A DNA stretch of 64,000 nucleotides from Solemya velum gill symbiont (GCF_000787395.1 NZ_JRAA01000001.1:1136470-1200469); one strand, 5' to 3'. Numbered from the stretch's first letter, positions 1 to 9,458 are shown. Notes: generated by a model from the letters alone, not told the origin. Numbers and translations are program-made.

Positions 1-33
1 GGGGGTGGTCGGATTGTCATTAATGGAAGAAAC

Positions 34-60
34 GCAAAAAAGCCCCGTAGGGCTTTTTGC
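34..60. terminator. Bidirectional rho-independent terminator
   Basis: An inverted repeat with arms GCAAAAAGCCC and GGGCTTTTTGC surrounds a short CGTA loop. T-rich runs follow on both strands. It lies just past the 3' end of the minus-strand tRNA gene, so it probably ends the rplM-rpsI-tRNA transcript and any transcript entering from the left. Confidence 0.8.
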
Positions 61-67
61 TTTTTTG

Positions 68-141
68 TGGCTGGGGAAGAGGGATTTGAACCCCCGTTGA
101 CGGAGTCAGAGTCCGTAGTCCTGCCGCTAGACGATTCCCCA
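68..141 (-). tRNA. tRNA-Gln (anticodon CTG)
   Basis: Read on the minus strand, this is a full cloverleaf beginning TGGGGAA and ending TTCCCCAG plus an encoded CCA. The anticodon stem ACGGA/TCCGT encloses the loop CTCTGAC, which gives anticodon CTG and decodes CAG. The T-arm carries GGTTCAAATCC. The first base is U paired with A72, as is usual for bacterial tRNA-Gln. It sits directly downstream of the rpsI terminator on the same strand. It may be served by read-through or by its own promoter, which I could not identify. Confidence 0.95.
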
Positions 142-157
142 AATGAGGTTGTTCAAA

Positions 158-190
158 TAAAAAGGCCGAAGCCAGAGACTTCGGCCTTTT
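158..190 (-). terminator. Terminator of the rplM-rpsI operon
   Basis: On the minus strand a stem AAAAGGCCGAAG / CTTCGGCCTTTT with a seven-base loop is followed by TTATTT. It starts 16 bases after the rpsI stop codon, so it is the natural end of the ribosomal-protein message before the tRNA gene. Confidence 0.85.
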
Positions 191-205
191 GCAGAAGGCT
201 GTGAA

Positions 206-598
206 TTAACGCTTTGAGAACTGCGGACGCTTGCGCGCCTTGTGCAGACCGACCTTTTTACGTTCAACCATACGGGCGTCACGAGTCAGGAAGCCTGCTT
301 TGCGCATTGTGCTGCGAAGCTCTTCGTTGTATTCAACCAGTGCACGTGCAATGCCGTGGCGAATAGCGCCGGCCTGGCCACTGTTGCCACCACCGCTGAC
401 GGTGATCTTGATGTCGAGTTTGTCGGCCATCTCGGTCATTTCGAGCGGCTGGCGCACGATCATGCGGGCTGTTTCGCGGCCGAAGAAGTTCTCCAGCGTG
501 CGATTGTTAACAGTGATAGTGCCGTTACCGGGCGTGATGAAAACGCGAGCCGCTGATGTTTTGCGACGACCTGTTCCATAATTATGGGCTTGTGCCAT
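206..598 (-). CDS. rpsI: 30S ribosomal protein S9
   Basis: S9 is a small-subunit protein of the 30S head whose C-terminal tail reaches the P-site tRNA. The 130-residue product has the family's exact usual length. It begins [20 protein letters not shown], carries the conserved [19 protein letters not shown] segment and ends in the basic [11 protein letters not shown] tail. It lies 26 bases downstream of rplM on the same strand, the standard rplM-rpsI order. In E. coli this pair is co-transcribed and autoregulated by L13. Nothing in the gene is unusual. Confidence 0.98.
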   Translation of the reverse strand: MAQAHNYGTGRRKTSAARVFITPGNGTITVNNRTLENFFGRETARMIVRQPLEMTEMADKLDIKITVSGGGNSGQAGAIRHGIARALVEYNEELRSTMRKAGFLTRDARMVERKKVGLHKARKRPQFSKR

Positions 599-624
599 GC
601 TGCTTACTCTTTAAATAATAAAAG

Positions 625-1053
625 TTAGATTTCCAGCGCCTGTGGCTGCTGGGCTTCATGGGTGTGTGCCGGACCGGCGAAGACACGCAGTTTCTTGAAC
701 ATGGCGCGCCCCAGCTTATTGCTTGGAAGCATGCCACGCACGGCGCTCTCGAGGACGCGCTCAGGGGCTTTCTGAAGCTGTTTTTCGAGTGAAATCGACT
801 TCAGGTTGCCTACATAGCCAGTGTGATGATGGTACATCTTCTGCTGCATCTTGTTACCGGTCACGTGTACTTTCTCGGCGTTGATGACGACGATATAGTC
901 ACCTGTGTCAACGTGAGGCGTGTACTCGGCCTTGTGCTTGCCGCGCAGACGGCGTGCGATTTCAGTCGCCAGGCGACCCAGTGTTTTGCCTTCGGCATCC
1001 ACGACATACCAGTCACGGCGTACTTCGGCAGGTTTTGCGCTAACGGTAGTCAT
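625..1053 (-). CDS. rplM: 50S ribosomal protein L13
   Basis: L13 is an early-assembly protein of the 50S subunit. I place the start at [11 protein letters not shown] because this gives 142 residues, the usual bacterial length, and an AAGGAT ribosome binding site sits about eight bases upstream. An in-frame start six codons earlier has no such site. Recognisable segments are [17 protein letters not shown] near the N-terminus, [12 protein letters not shown] in the middle and [12 protein letters not shown] near the C-terminus. It is the first gene of the rplM-rpsI operon and has a predicted promoter about 95 bases upstream. Confidence 0.97.
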   Translation of the reverse strand: MTTVSAKPAEVRRDWYVVDAEGKTLGRLATEIARRLRGKHKAEYTPHVDTGDYIVVINAEKVHVTGNKMQQKMYHHHTGYVGNLKSISLEKQLQKAPERVLESAVRGMLPSNKLGRAMFKKLRVFAGPAHTHEAQQPQALEI

Positions 1054-1120
1054 CCGCTTGATCCTTAACAAAAATTCGATTTAGTTAATTGGCCCGCACT
1101 AATCAATAGGAAGGCCCCGC

Positions 1121-1176
1121 GGGGAATTTCCCCACGAAAGGGCGCGAATCTTACCGGATAAATCAGCAGAAGACAA
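1121..1176 (-). promoter_or_regulatory. Predicted sigma-70 promoter and leader hairpin of rplM-rpsI
   Basis: On the minus strand TTGTCT (1171-1176) and TAAGAT (1148-1153) are 17 bases apart, giving a predicted transcript start near 1141 and a leader of about 88 bases. The leader contains a palindrome GGGGAATTTCCCC (1121-1133). In E. coli the rplM leader is the target of feedback repression by L13. That this hairpin plays the same role here is inference. Confidence 0.5.
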
Positions 1177-1286
1177 CAGGAATTGCGAAAAGATCGGGGG
1201 CTGCGGTAGAAAGGTTATCGCTAGAGAGCTACAAGAGGCTTTATTGTATGATGCTACGGGGTTTATTTACAGGTGAATGAGTGGTA

Positions 1287-3290
1287 ATGATGAAACAGGC
1301 GGCGACAGCAGAAGTCTCTTCCATGCTTGAAAAAGGGCATGCCTACGCGGCGAAAGGAAATTACCGGCAGGCACTGAAGCTCTTCAACAAGGTGCTTGCA
1401 AAAGCGCCTGACAGTGCTGCGGCCTGGTATAACAAGGCATTGGCTCAAAATTTTCTTAACCAGGTTCCGCAAGCTCTGGAGTCATTCGACAAAGCGCTTG
1501 CGTTGGCGCCGAATGATGTTGATGCCTGGTTTGCGAAAGGGGTGACACTGGCTGACAGCAATCGACACAAGGCAGCGCTGGAGTGTTATTTCAAGGCGCT
1601 GGAGATAGATCCCGGTTTTGACCAGGTCTGGATGAATATCGGCATGGCATATGCCGATCTTGGTAATAACGCGGAGGCGCTGAACTGGTACGACAAGGAT
1701 TTACTTGTCAGGCCAACAGATACGGAGGTGCTTCTTTGCAAGGGTCGCGCGCTGGAAAAACTTCATCGCGGCAGAGAGGCTATAGAAAGCTATAAAAGGG
1801 CGCTGTCAATCACTCCTGATGATGCCGAAATCCTGTTGATGTGCGGTAATTTCGCCAGGAATGGGCAGCGCCTTGATGAGGCGCTCGAGTATTTGCAAAA
1901 AGCGATGCAAAATAACCCGGACCTGGAGATGTTGTCTGGCATCTATCTGTCAACAAAGATGCAATTGAGTGACTGGAGCGGATTTGATGAACTGAGGCGC
2001 TTGGTTGTGCAGAAGTTAAAGAGGAAAGAGTCCGCCATATCACTGTTCAAATTGATGGAACTGATGGATGATCCAGCTTTGCAATTGTCAGCGGCGAAAG
2101 TTGAAGCGCAGGCAGATAGGGTGGCAGGGGCGGCGCCGGACAGGGCCACTCTCACACAGCAGGGCGAAAAAATCCGTATCGGCTACTTTTCAGCCGACTT
2201 CCGCGAGCATCCAATGGCATACCTGCTGGAGGAGTTGATCTCACTCCATGATCGCGAGCGTTTTGAACTTGTCGCGTTCTCTTTTGGTCCCGGGGGAGAT
2301 GATGATGCGATGCGCCTCAGGCTGCAGAGGTTGTTTGACCGTTTTGTCGATGTCAATGATAAAAGTGATGAAGATGTTACCGCCATGTCAAGAGAGGCGG
2401 GGATTGATGTTGCGATAAACCTTGGCGGATACACAAAGCATGCAAGGAACGGGATATTCGCGCTGCGGGCTGCACCTCTGCAGGTCAGCTTCCTCGGATA
2501 TCCCGGAACAATGGCTGTGGATTACATGGATTATATTATCGCTGACAGGTTTGTCGTGACGCAGGAGTCGAGGCGTTATGTTTCCGAATCCGTGGTGACT
2601 ATGCCGGGTACCTATTTCCCCACAAGCCGGCAATATCAGGTGTCTGCCTATCCTGTCAGTCGCAGTCAGCAGGGCTTGCCTGAGTCGGGCTTTGTGTTTT
2701 GCTGTTTTAATCGCAATGAAAAGATTCTTCCGGAAAGATTTCAGATCTGGATGCGGATTCTCGAGGCTGTTCCCGGCAGTGTTTTGTGGCTCTACACCGG
2801 ATCGAACAGGGAGACGGCTGAAGATAATCTTTGTAGCGAGGCAGAAAAGGCAGGAATTAGCAGAGACCGTCTCGTGTATGCAAGCCGTGTAGATCATGAT
2901 GTGCACCTCGCACGCCATCGTCTCGCTGACCTGTTTCTGGATACGCTTCCCTATAATGCCCACACAACGGCCACGGATGCCCTGTGGCTGGGGCTTCCGG
3001 TGCTGACGCAGATCGGCAAGGCATTTCATGCCAGGGTCGCAGCCAGTCTGTTACATGCTGTCGGCTTGCCGGAGTTGATTACTGAAACAGCCGAAGAGTA
3101 CGAGGCACTGGCGATCGAATTGGCGACAAACAGAGTCAAGTTACAGGCAATCAGGGATAAATTGGTGGCAAACAGGGATGCAACCGCCCTGTTTAATACC
3201 AAGGATTACACCAGGAGTCTGGAAAAAGCCTACCGTGAGATGACCGGGCGTTACCGGCGTGGTGAAAAAGCTGCCGATATCGTTGCGTAG
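1287..3290 (+). CDS. TPR-repeat protein with O-GlcNAc-transferase-like (GT41) domain
   Basis: The N-terminal part, roughly residues 10-210, is a series of tetratricopeptide repeats with typical phrases such as AWYNKALAQNFLNQVPQALE. From about residue 295 to 640 follows a domain of the SPINDLY/O-GlcNAc transferase type. It has GYFSADFREHP, containing the conserved His that lies near the acceptor in this family, then HARNGIFALRAAPLQVSFLG, and CFNRNEKILPERF, containing the expected UDP-binding Lys. The likely reaction is transfer of a sugar from a UDP-sugar to protein Ser/Thr; the substrate is unknown. There is no signal peptide, so it should be cytoplasmic. AGGTGA lies ten bases before this ATG; an in-frame GTG at 1281 is an alternative start. 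It stands alone between rplM and the PBP1A gene. Confidence 0.85.
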   Translation: MMKQAATAEVSSMLEKGHAYAAKGNYRQALKLFNKVLAKAPDSAAAWYNKALAQNFLNQVPQALESFDKALALAPNDVDAWFAKGVTLADSNRHKAALECYFKALEIDPGFDQVWMNIGMAYADLGNNAEALNWYDKDLLVRPTDTEVLLCKGRALEKLHRGREAIESYKRALSITPDDAEILLMCGNFARNGQRLDEALEYLQKAMQNNPDLEMLSGIYLSTKMQLSDWSGFDELRRLVVQKLKRKESAISLFKLMELMDDPALQLSAAKVEAQADRVAGAAPDRATLTQQGEKIRIGYFSADFREHPMAYLLEELISLHDRERFELVAFSFGPGGDDDAMRLRLQRLFDRFVDVNDKSDEDVTAMSREAGIDVAINLGGYTKHARNGIFALRAAPLQVSFLGYPGTMAVDYMDYIIADRFVVTQESRRYVSESVVTMPGTYFPTSRQYQVSAYPVSRSQQGLPESGFVFCCFNRNEKILPERFQIWMRILEAVPGSVLWLYTGSNRETAEDNLCSEAEKAGISRDRLVYASRVDHDVHLARHRLADLFLDTLPYNAHTTATDALWLGLPVLTQIGKAFHARVAASLLHAVGLPELITETAEEYEALAIELATNRVKLQAIRDKLVANRDATALFNTKDYTRSLEKAYREMTGRYRRGEKAADIVA

Positions 3291-3413
3291 TTGTGACGTG
3301 GTTCAAATAGAGTCGATTATCCGGTTTGGGCGATGTGGTGCTAAAATGACCAGTCTCCTGTTAATTTATACGAATCATCACATTAATAGTGGTGAGCGAC
3401 GTGCTGTAGAAAT

Positions 3414-5744
3414 ATGAAATCAATTGGTCAATTCATCAATTTTCTCCTCGCTATGGTGATGACCGGCGGCATGCTGGTTTCTCTCGGCATCGCTTCGGCA
3501 TGGTTCTATCTCGACTCTCAGCTGCCTGATGCCGAGCAACTGCGTGATGTTCGCTTGCAGATTCCGCTACGTATCTATTCAGCCGAAGGAGATATGATCT
3601 CGGAATATGGCGAGAAACGTCGTGAACCCCTGACGCGCGAAGAGATTCCGGATGCGATGGTGAAGGCGATTCTGGCTGTTGAGGATTCCAACTTTTATAC
3701 CCACCCGGGGGTTGACTACAAGGGCCTGCTGCGTGCTGCTGTCAGTCTCATCAAGACTGGGCGCAAGAAACAGGGCGGCAGTACCATCACCATGCAGCTG
3801 GCGCGTAATTTTTTCCTTTCACCCGAGAAGAGCTATAAGCGAAAATTCCTGGAGATCCTGCTTGCACTGCGTGTTGAGCGGGAGCTTGAGAAGGATGAAA
3901 TCCTGACGCTTTACCTTAACAAGGTGTATCTCGGCCACAGATCTTACGGCATCACTTCGGCAGCGCATACTTACTATAATAAAGAACTCGACGAGTTGAG
4001 CCTGGCCGAGATTGCCATGATCGCAGGCCTGCCCAAGGCGCCATCATCGAATAATCCGCTGACGAATCCCGAGCGTGCGTTGAAACGCCGCAATCATGTT
4101 CTCAAGCGTATGCATACACTTGAGCATATCAGTGATGCCGTCTACGAGGCAGAAACAGCGAAACCAATCACAGCTTCTCGCTATACGCCTGAAATCGAAC
4201 TCGGGGCGGCCTATATAGGCGAGATGGTCCGTGCCGAAATGGTCGAGCGTTTCGGTGATGCGGCCTATACCGGCGGTTATCACGTCCACACAACGGTTAA
4301 GACCCGGCTGCAGCGAGCCGCAAACAAGGCGTTGCGAACAGCGCTCGATGCCTATGACATGCGTCATGGCTATCGTGGTCCCGAGACACAGATCGTTGGT
4401 TGGCAGGATGCCAATGAGCGCGCCCGGCAGCTTGGCCGGTTACTGGCAGTCGGAAACTTGCTGCCGGTGATTGTCGTGGATATCCCCTCGGAGCGTGAGA
4501 TTGTTGTCGAGCACGCAGATGGAAGCCGACGCACAATAGGCTGGCAAGGGCTCAAATGGGCTTCGCCCTATGTGTCGGTCAACCGTCTCGGCAAGGAGCC
4601 GAAGAGAGCGGTGGATATAGTCTCTTTGGGCGATCTTGTACGAATTGCTTATGTAGAGAATGAAAAAGACAAGCAGGGCGAGTTGCGCAGTTACTGGCGA
4701 CTTGCGCAGATCCCCAAGGCGCAGGGTGCACTCGTATCGCTCGATCCGCACACGGGAGCAGTGATAGCACTTGCAGGCGGCTATGATTTTTTTCACAGCA
4801 AATTCAATCGTGTTACCCAGGCTTCGCGCCAGCCCGGCTCGGGTTTTAAGGGATTTATCTATTCTGCCGCCCTCGCTGCAGGCTTTCAGCCATCAAGTAT
4901 CATCAATGATGCGCCAGTGGTTATCGAGGATGTGACGCTTGATTCGGGTGTGTGGAAACCATCAAATGCAAATCGCAAATTTACCGGTCCTACGCCACTA
5001 CGCCAGGGACTCGCTTTTTCCAAGAACCTGATTTCGATTCGCCTGCTGCGCAGTATCAGTATCGATTTTGCTCTCGACCATGTCACTCGCTTCGGTTTTG
5101 ACAAGGATAAACTGCCAGACGGTCTTGCCCTGGCGCTCGGCAGTGCCGAGGTGACACCGTTGATGATGGCTCGTGCATACAGTGTCTTTGCCAATGGTGG
5201 TTTCCTGGTTAATCCGTTCCAGATTGTGCGTATCGAACAGGAAGGTGTCGGCACGATTTACCGGGCAAAACCACTCAGGGCCTGCGAGGTGTGCCCTGCA
5301 GATGAACAGGCACCGAGGACTGTGAGCGCGGAAAACCGCTATCTGATCTATTCGATGATGAAGGATGTCATCAACATGGGTACGGGCAAGGATGCGAAAG
5401 TACTTGGACGCAAGGATCTTGCAGGTAAAACTGGCACGACAAACGACTACAAGGATGCCTGGTTCAACGGATACAACGAATCACTGGTTGCGGTTGCCTG
5501 GGTCGGCCTGGATAACTCGCTGACACTCGGCCGTCGTGAATTTAGTGGGCGTGCAGCCTTACCCGCCTGGATAGATTATATGCGCGTGGCGCTGGATGGG
5601 GTTCCGGAGACCGAGCCGCAGCAGCCTGAAGGCATCGTCCATAATGGCGCTGATTTCGAGGACGTCACGGTCGAGGCGATTTTCAATCCGGAAGTACTTG
5701 ATGTGCTGGATGAGAAGCCGCAAGCTGAGGATGACCTTTTTTGA
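3414..5744 (+). CDS. mrcA: Penicillin-binding protein 1A (class A)
   Basis: This bifunctional enzyme polymerises lipid II into glycan strands and crosslinks them, acting in the periplasm from an inner-membrane anchor. A single membrane segment lies at about residues 7-30. The glycosyltransferase domain (GT51) has AVEDSNFYTHPG with catalytic Glu90, then KQGGSTITMQLARN. A family-typical insert follows. The transpeptidase domain contains the SxxK motif at Ser476 (SGFK), SKN at 536-538 and KTG at 672-674. The 776-residue length is usual for PBP1A. The SxxK context QPGSGFKGF differs from the common GSxxKPF but keeps both catalytic residues. In many gammaproteobacteria this gene is divergent from pilM; here it lies 16 kb away. 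Confidence 0.96.
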   Translation: MKSIGQFINFLLAMVMTGGMLVSLGIASAWFYLDSQLPDAEQLRDVRLQIPLRIYSAEGDMISEYGEKRREPLTREEIPDAMVKAILAVEDSNFYTHPGVDYKGLLRAAVSLIKTGRKKQGGSTITMQLARNFFLSPEKSYKRKFLEILLALRVERELEKDEILTLYLNKVYLGHRSYGITSAAHTYYNKELDELSLAEIAMIAGLPKAPSSNNPLTNPERALKRRNHVLKRMHTLEHISDAVYEAETAKPITASRYTPEIELGAAYIGEMVRAEMVERFGDAAYTGGYHVHTTVKTRLQRAANKALRTALDAYDMRHGYRGPETQIVGWQDANERARQLGRLLAVGNLLPVIVVDIPSEREIVVEHADGSRRTIGWQGLKWASPYVSVNRLGKEPKRAVDIVSLGDLVRIAYVENEKDKQGELRSYWRLAQIPKAQGALVSLDPHTGAVIALAGGYDFFHSKFNRVTQASRQPGSGFKGFIYSAALAAGFQPSSIINDAPVVIEDVTLDSGVWKPSNANRKFTGPTPLRQGLAFSKNLISIRLLRSISIDFALDHVTRFGFDKDKLPDGLALALGSAEVTPLMMARAYSVFANGGFLVNPFQIVRIEQEGVGTIYRAKPLRACEVCPADEQAPRTVSAENRYLIYSMMKDVINMGTGKDAKVLGRKDLAGKTGTTNDYKDAWFNGYNESLVAVAWVGLDNSLTLGRREFSGRAALPAWIDYMRVALDGVPETEPQQPEGIVHNGADFEDVTVEAIFNPEVLDVLDEKPQAEDDLF

Positions 5745-5746
5745 TG

Positions 5747-5773
5747 TGGACCCCGGGTCAAGCCCGGGATGAC
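5747..5773. repeat. Short palindromic intergenic repeat, copy 1
   Basis: This GC-rich imperfect palindrome has arms CCCCGGG and CCCGGG and begins TGGACC. It resembles, in opposite orientation, the element at 34499-34525, which begins GTCACCCCGG and ends GGGGTCCA. Both lie immediately after a gene end. Elements of this type are dispersed in many proteobacterial genomes; no function is established for this one. Confidence 0.6.
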
Positions 5774-5820
5774 GAGCTTGTGTCGGGATGGCTGGTTTGT
5801 GCCGGGATCAGGGGGTAAGT

Positions 5821-6417
5821 ATGAAACAGAAGATTGCCGAAGAGGCAGCCCGGCTGTTAACCGAGGCGGGTACAGTCGATTATGGCTGGGCGCGGCGCAA
5901 GGCAACGCAACGTCTCGGTGTCAGCAGGGAGCGCGAACTGCCCGATATGATGATGATCGAGACCGCTTTCAGAAATTATCAGAAGCTTTTCCGTCCGCAG
6001 GATATCTCCTGCGTGGCAGTCCAACACGAAGCAGCAGCCGAGATGATGTCATGGCTTGAGCCATTCTCACCACACCTCGCTGGTCCACTTGCACGCGGTA
6101 TTTCGGCGCCAAGAGCCGATATTCTCATTTACGTCTACGCAGATTCACCCAAGGAGCTGGTATTTACCCTGATGGAGAAGCAGCTGGTGTGGGAGAGTGA
6201 TGACCTGTTGCTCGACAACCAGCAGCCGGTGCAGCTCTTTTTTGTCCCGCATGCGGGACAGCAATTTCGCTTGTTGCTGTTACCACTTTCGAGCCTGCGA
6301 CAGCCACCTGTGGACGAAGTAACGGGCAGGCGTGATGCTGGGTTGAATCTGAAGCAGTTGCAGAACTTGGTGGGCAATCGCCCCGGGGATGGGGTTCCTG
6401 CAACAACACCTCTGTAG
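5821..6417 (+). CDS. Conserved protein, probable nucleotidyltransferase-like family
   Basis: The product has 198 residues and no signal peptide or membrane segment. The N-terminal helical region (VDYGWARRKATQRLGVS) and the central LAGPLARGISAPRADILIYVYADSPKELVFTLMEK block resemble a family found in gammaproteobacteria and often labelled nucleotidyltransferase-like. I do not see a complete catalytic GS-x-DxD motif, and activity is not shown. The ATG is chosen because GGGGGTAAG ends three bases upstream; an in-frame ATG at 5788 lacks such a site. It lies downstream of mrcA across a short repeat. The last 20 codons look unconstrained. Function unknown. Confidence 0.7.
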   Translation: MKQKIAEEAARLLTEAGTVDYGWARRKATQRLGVSRERELPDMMMIETAFRNYQKLFRPQDISCVAVQHEAAAEMMSWLEPFSPHLAGPLARGISAPRADILIYVYADSPKELVFTLMEKQLVWESDDLLLDNQQPVQLFFVPHAGQQFRLLLLPLSSLRQPPVDEVTGRRDAGLNLKQLQNLVGNRPGDGVPATTPL

Positions 6418-6468
6418 GGTCACGTAACTGAGTGGAGACCCGGAATCTGATTATTGTGCAGGATTCAG

Positions 6469-6488
6469 ATCCCCGCTTTCGCGGGGAT
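6469..6488. repeat. Short GC palindrome between convergent genes
   Basis: A perfect stem ATCCCCGC / GCGGGGAT encloses TTTC. It lies between the convergent ends of the 5821 gene and gltA. It resembles the common dispersed type ATCCCCGC-TTTC-GCGGGGAT and could also serve as a transcript end for gltA, although there is no U-run. Confidence 0.5.
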
Positions 6489-6518
6489 GGCGGCCATCCA
6501 GTCGTCTCGGGGGGGCTC

Positions 6519-7817
6519 TTACTTCCGATACTGCATGGCAACGTGACTGCGTTCCGCCTCACCATCATAGAGCTGGCGAGGACGGCCAATACGGTTGCTT
6601 GGGTCGTCCATCATTTCCATCCAGTGTGATACCCATCCGGAAGTACGTGCGATGGCGAACAGCGGTGTGAACATGTTTTTCGGGAATCCCAGGGCGCGGT
6701 AGATAATGCCCGAGTAGAAGTCGACGTTCGGGTAGAGCTTGCGCTCGACGAAGTAGTCATCTTCCAGTGCGATTCTCTCTAGTTCGCGAGCGAGGTCAAA
6801 CAGCGGCGTGTCTTCACCGACATAACGCTCTAGCACTTCATCTGCAACCTCACGGATGATCTTGGCACGCGGATCATAGTTCTTGTAGACACGGTGACCA
6901 AAGCCCATCAGGCGGAAGGGGTCATCTTTGTCCTTGGCGCGTTCAATATATGCCGGGATATTTTTTACGTCGCCGATCTCATGCAGCATATCTAGAACTG
7001 CCTCGTTTGCACCACCATGCGCCGGGCCCCATAGTGAAGCAATACCGGCAGAGATACAGGTGAATGGGTTCGCGCCTGATGATGCCGCAAGGCGTACTGT
7101 CGAGGTGCTGGCGTTCTGTTCGTGGTCGGCATGCAGGATAAAGAGCACGTTAAGCGCACGTTCGGCGACCGGGTCAAGCTTGAAATCACAGCATGGGGTC
7201 GAGAACATCATGCGCAGGAAGTTGCCGCAGTACTCGTACTCGTTTCGCGGGTAGACGAAAGGCTCGCCATTGTTACGTTTATAGGCAGCTGCTGCGATGG
7301 TCGGAACCTTGGCGATCATGCGTTGGGCAGAAAACTCACGATGCTCCGGGTTATTGATATCAAGAGAGTCGTGGTAAAAAGCTGATAGCGAGCCCATTAC
7401 GCCGACCATCATTGCCATCGGGTGCGAATCGTAGCGGAAACCCTTGAAGAAGTTTGTCAGGGATTCATTGATCATCGCATAGCGGTGCATGTCGGTGACA
7501 AACTTGTCATGTTGTTCGCTGTTTGGCAGGTCGCCATACATCAACAGGTAGGCAACCTCGGTGTAGGCGCATTTGGCAGCGAGTTGCTCTATGGGATAGC
7601 CGCGGTAGCGCAGAATGCCCTCGTCACCGTCAATATAAGTGATGGAACTGTTACAGCTGGCAGTGGATACAAAGCCCTGGTCGTAGGTAAACAGGCCTGT
7701 TTTACCGTAGAGCTTCGAGATATCGATCGTTCCCGGTCCCTCTGTGCCGTGAAGCACGGGGAATTCATGTGATTCTCCGGTGCGGTTCACTGTTAGTGTG
7801 ACTGTTTCATCACTCAT
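6519..7817 (-). CDS. gltA: Citrate synthase, type II
   Basis: Condenses acetyl-CoA and oxaloacetate to citrate at the entry of the TCA cycle in the cytoplasm. The 432-residue length fits the hexameric type II enzymes of Gram-negative bacteria. Signature regions are [19 protein letters not shown] and [15 protein letters not shown], with the catalytic His residues, and [15 protein letters not shown] with the third catalytic segment. The ATG giving MSDETVTL is chosen because AAGGAGATC sits directly upstream; an in-frame start 17 codons earlier has no ribosome binding site and would lie at the promoter. It is transcribed alone toward the 5821 gene. Confidence 0.97.
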   Translation of the reverse strand: MSDETVTLTVNRTGESHEFPVLHGTEGPGTIDISKLYGKTGLFTYDQGFVSTASCNSSITYIDGDEGILRYRGYPIEQLAAKCAYTEVAYLLMYGDLPNSEQHDKFVTDMHRYAMINESLTNFFKGFRYDSHPMAMMVGVMGSLSAFYHDSLDINNPEHREFSAQRMIAKVPTIAAAAYKRNNGEPFVYPRNEYEYCGNFLRMMFSTPCCDFKLDPVAERALNVLFILHADHEQNASTSTVRLAASSGANPFTCISAGIASLWGPAHGGANEAVLDMLHEIGDVKNIPAYIERAKDKDDPFRLMGFGHRVYKNYDPRAKIIREVADEVLERYVGEDTPLFDLARELERIALEDDYFVERKLYPNVDFYSGIIYRALGFPKNMFTPLFAIARTSGWVSHWMEMMDDPSNRIGRPRQLYDGEAERSHVAMQYRK

Positions 7818-7839
7818 TGGTGATCTCCTTGGTATGGTA

Positions 7840-7868
7840 GTTATAGGTGCATATGATGCAATGCACAA
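7840..7868 (-). promoter_or_regulatory. Predicted sigma-70 promoter of gltA
   Basis: On the minus strand TTGTGC (7863-7868) and TATAAC (7840-7845) are 17 bases apart. The predicted transcript start near 7833 gives a leader of about 16 bases holding the AAGGAG site. This also argues against the longer gltA reading frame. Confidence 0.55.
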
Positions 7869-8003
7869 AATATTTTATCAAGGCATTGTAACGGAAATTA
7901 ACACCCTATGTGGAGCCTAAGTCATTGATTTATGGTTGTGGCGGGGTCTAAATTGAAGTAATTCCATCATTGTCCCGCTCTTGGGGGGAGGAATTGGGTG
8001 CTT

Positions 8004-8036
8004 CACCCGGACGACTAAATTCCTGCCATCCGGGTG
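8004..8036. terminator. Possible weak hairpin after the malic enzyme gene
   Basis: Arms CACCCGGA and TCCGGGTG pair across a 17-base loop. On the plus strand GGTTTTAA follows, and on the minus strand there is no U-run. The long loop makes it a weak candidate. Apart from this and the gltA promoter I see nothing else in the 233-base gap between gltA and the malic enzyme gene. Confidence 0.3.
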
Positions 8037-8050
8037 GTTTTAATGCCCGA

Positions 8051-9298
8051 TCAGGCGGCAGGGGTCTTGGCAACACCCGAATCGATTGCTGCCTGCTTGA
8101 CGGCGTTGGAAACGCGCTCGCGTAGGCGTGAATCAAGCGGCTTGGGGATAATGTAGCCCGGGCTAAATTCGAGAGAATCCAGTTCGTATGCCTCCAGAAC
8201 ATCCTGTGGCACTGCTTCATGGGTCAGCTCTTTCAGTGCATGGACTGCGGCAATCTGCATCTCGCTGTTGATACAGGTGGCACGTGCGTCGAGTGCACCA
8301 CGGAAGATGAAGGGAAAGCCGAGAACATTATTTACCTGGTTCGGGTAATCACTGCGGCCTGTGGCCATGATCATATCATTACGTACCTTGTTAGCCACTT
8401 CCGGGCGAATCTCTGGTACCGGATTGGATAGTGCAAAAACAATCGGCTTGTCAGCCATGCTGGCAAGCATCTCTTCAGTAATCAGGTCAGGTCCGGAGAC
8501 CCCGATGACGATATCTGCGCCATTCATGGCGTCAGCAAGTGAGCGCCTGTCTGTATCCACGGCAACACCCTGCTTGTAGATGTTCAGGTCATCGCGCCCT
8601 GTGTGGATGACACCCTTGCGATCGATTGCGTAGATGTTGCCAGGCTGAGCGCCGAGTGAGATAAGCAGGCGAATGGTGGCAATACCGGCAGCACCGGCGC
8701 CGATGATCACGATACTGGCATCGGCAAGCTGTTTCTCTTGTAGTTGCAGCGCGTTCAATAGTCCTGCCGCGATGATGATGGCAGTTCCGTGCTGGTCATC
8801 GTGGAACACGGGGATATCCAGGGCTTCCTTGAGCGCATCCTCAATCTCGAAACAGTGTGGCGCGGCAATATCCTCGAGGTTGATGCCGCCAAAAGTGGGG
8901 GCAATCTGTTTGACTGTTTCAATGAAAGCCTGCGGGCTGGGTGCGTCTACTTCAATATCGAATACATCGATGTCGGCAAAGTGTTTGAAAAGTACACCCT
9001 TGCCTTCCATGACGGGTTTGCCGGCAAGTGAACCGACGTTGCCAAGACCAAGTACTGCGGTGCCGTCGGTGATGACACCAACCAGGTTGCCCTTGGCCGT
9101 GTAGCGATAGGCGTCTTCGATATTATCGGCGATGCGCCTGACCGGTTCCGCAACACCCGGAGTGTAGGCAAGCGACAAGTCGTGCTGAGTTTTGGTTGGT
9201 TTGGTGACTTCTGTGGCAATTTTTCCTGGTTTTGGTTGCTCGTGGTAGAGGAGCGCGGCGTCGTTGATCTCTTTGTCGGCGTTGTCTGTCTTGCTCAT
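8051..9298 (-). CDS. NADP-type malic enzyme, short form without phosphotransacetylase domain
   Basis: Oxidatively decarboxylates malate to pyruvate, supplying NAD(P)H. The protein has 415 residues. It opens with the malic N-terminal domain (LSLAYTPGVAEPVRRIA, then GLGNVGSLAGKPVMEGK) and contains the catalytic and metal-binding stretch DIPVFHDDQHGTAIIIAAGL. The Rossmann fold has VIIGAGAAGIATIRLL, and FALSNPVPEI follows. E. coli MaeB is about 760 residues because it carries a C-terminal phosphotransacetylase-like domain, which is absent here. The ATG at MSKTDN has AAGGAT nine bases upstream; a longer in-frame start does not. Cofactor preference cannot be decided by eye. Confidence 0.93.
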   Translation of the reverse strand: MSKTDNADKEINDAALLYHEQPKPGKIATEVTKPTKTQHDLSLAYTPGVAEPVRRIADNIEDAYRYTAKGNLVGVITDGTAVLGLGNVGSLAGKPVMEGKGVLFKHFADIDVFDIEVDAPSPQAFIETVKQIAPTFGGINLEDIAAPHCFEIEDALKEALDIPVFHDDQHGTAIIIAAGLLNALQLQEKQLADASIVIIGAGAAGIATIRLLISLGAQPGNIYAIDRKGVIHTGRDDLNIYKQGVAVDTDRRSLADAMNGADIVIGVSGPDLITEEMLASMADKPIVFALSNPVPEIRPEVANKVRNDMIMATGRSDYPNQVNNVLGFPFIFRGALDARATCINSEMQIAAVHALKELTHEAVPQDVLEAYELDSLEFSPGYIIPKPLDSRLRERVSNAVKQAAIDSGVAKTPAA

Positions 9299-9410
9299 CA
9301 GCTGATCCTTATTGGCTTGGCGGGTGTTGTTGTCATGACGTTTTAAAATAGTAGGATTACTGCAAAGCAGCATTCGAGCTGCTGATTATGCACCATTTTT
9401 GGCTGAGCAC

Positions 9411-9438
9411 AAAAAAAGGCACCGCGAGGGTGCCTTTT
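9411..9438 (-). terminator. Terminator of rpmE
   Basis: On the minus strand AAAAGGCACC-CTCGC-GGTGCC is followed by seven T residues. It lies 21 bases after the rpmE stop codon. Confidence 0.85.
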
Positions 9439-9458
9439 CGTCCGCTTGTACTGCGCTT

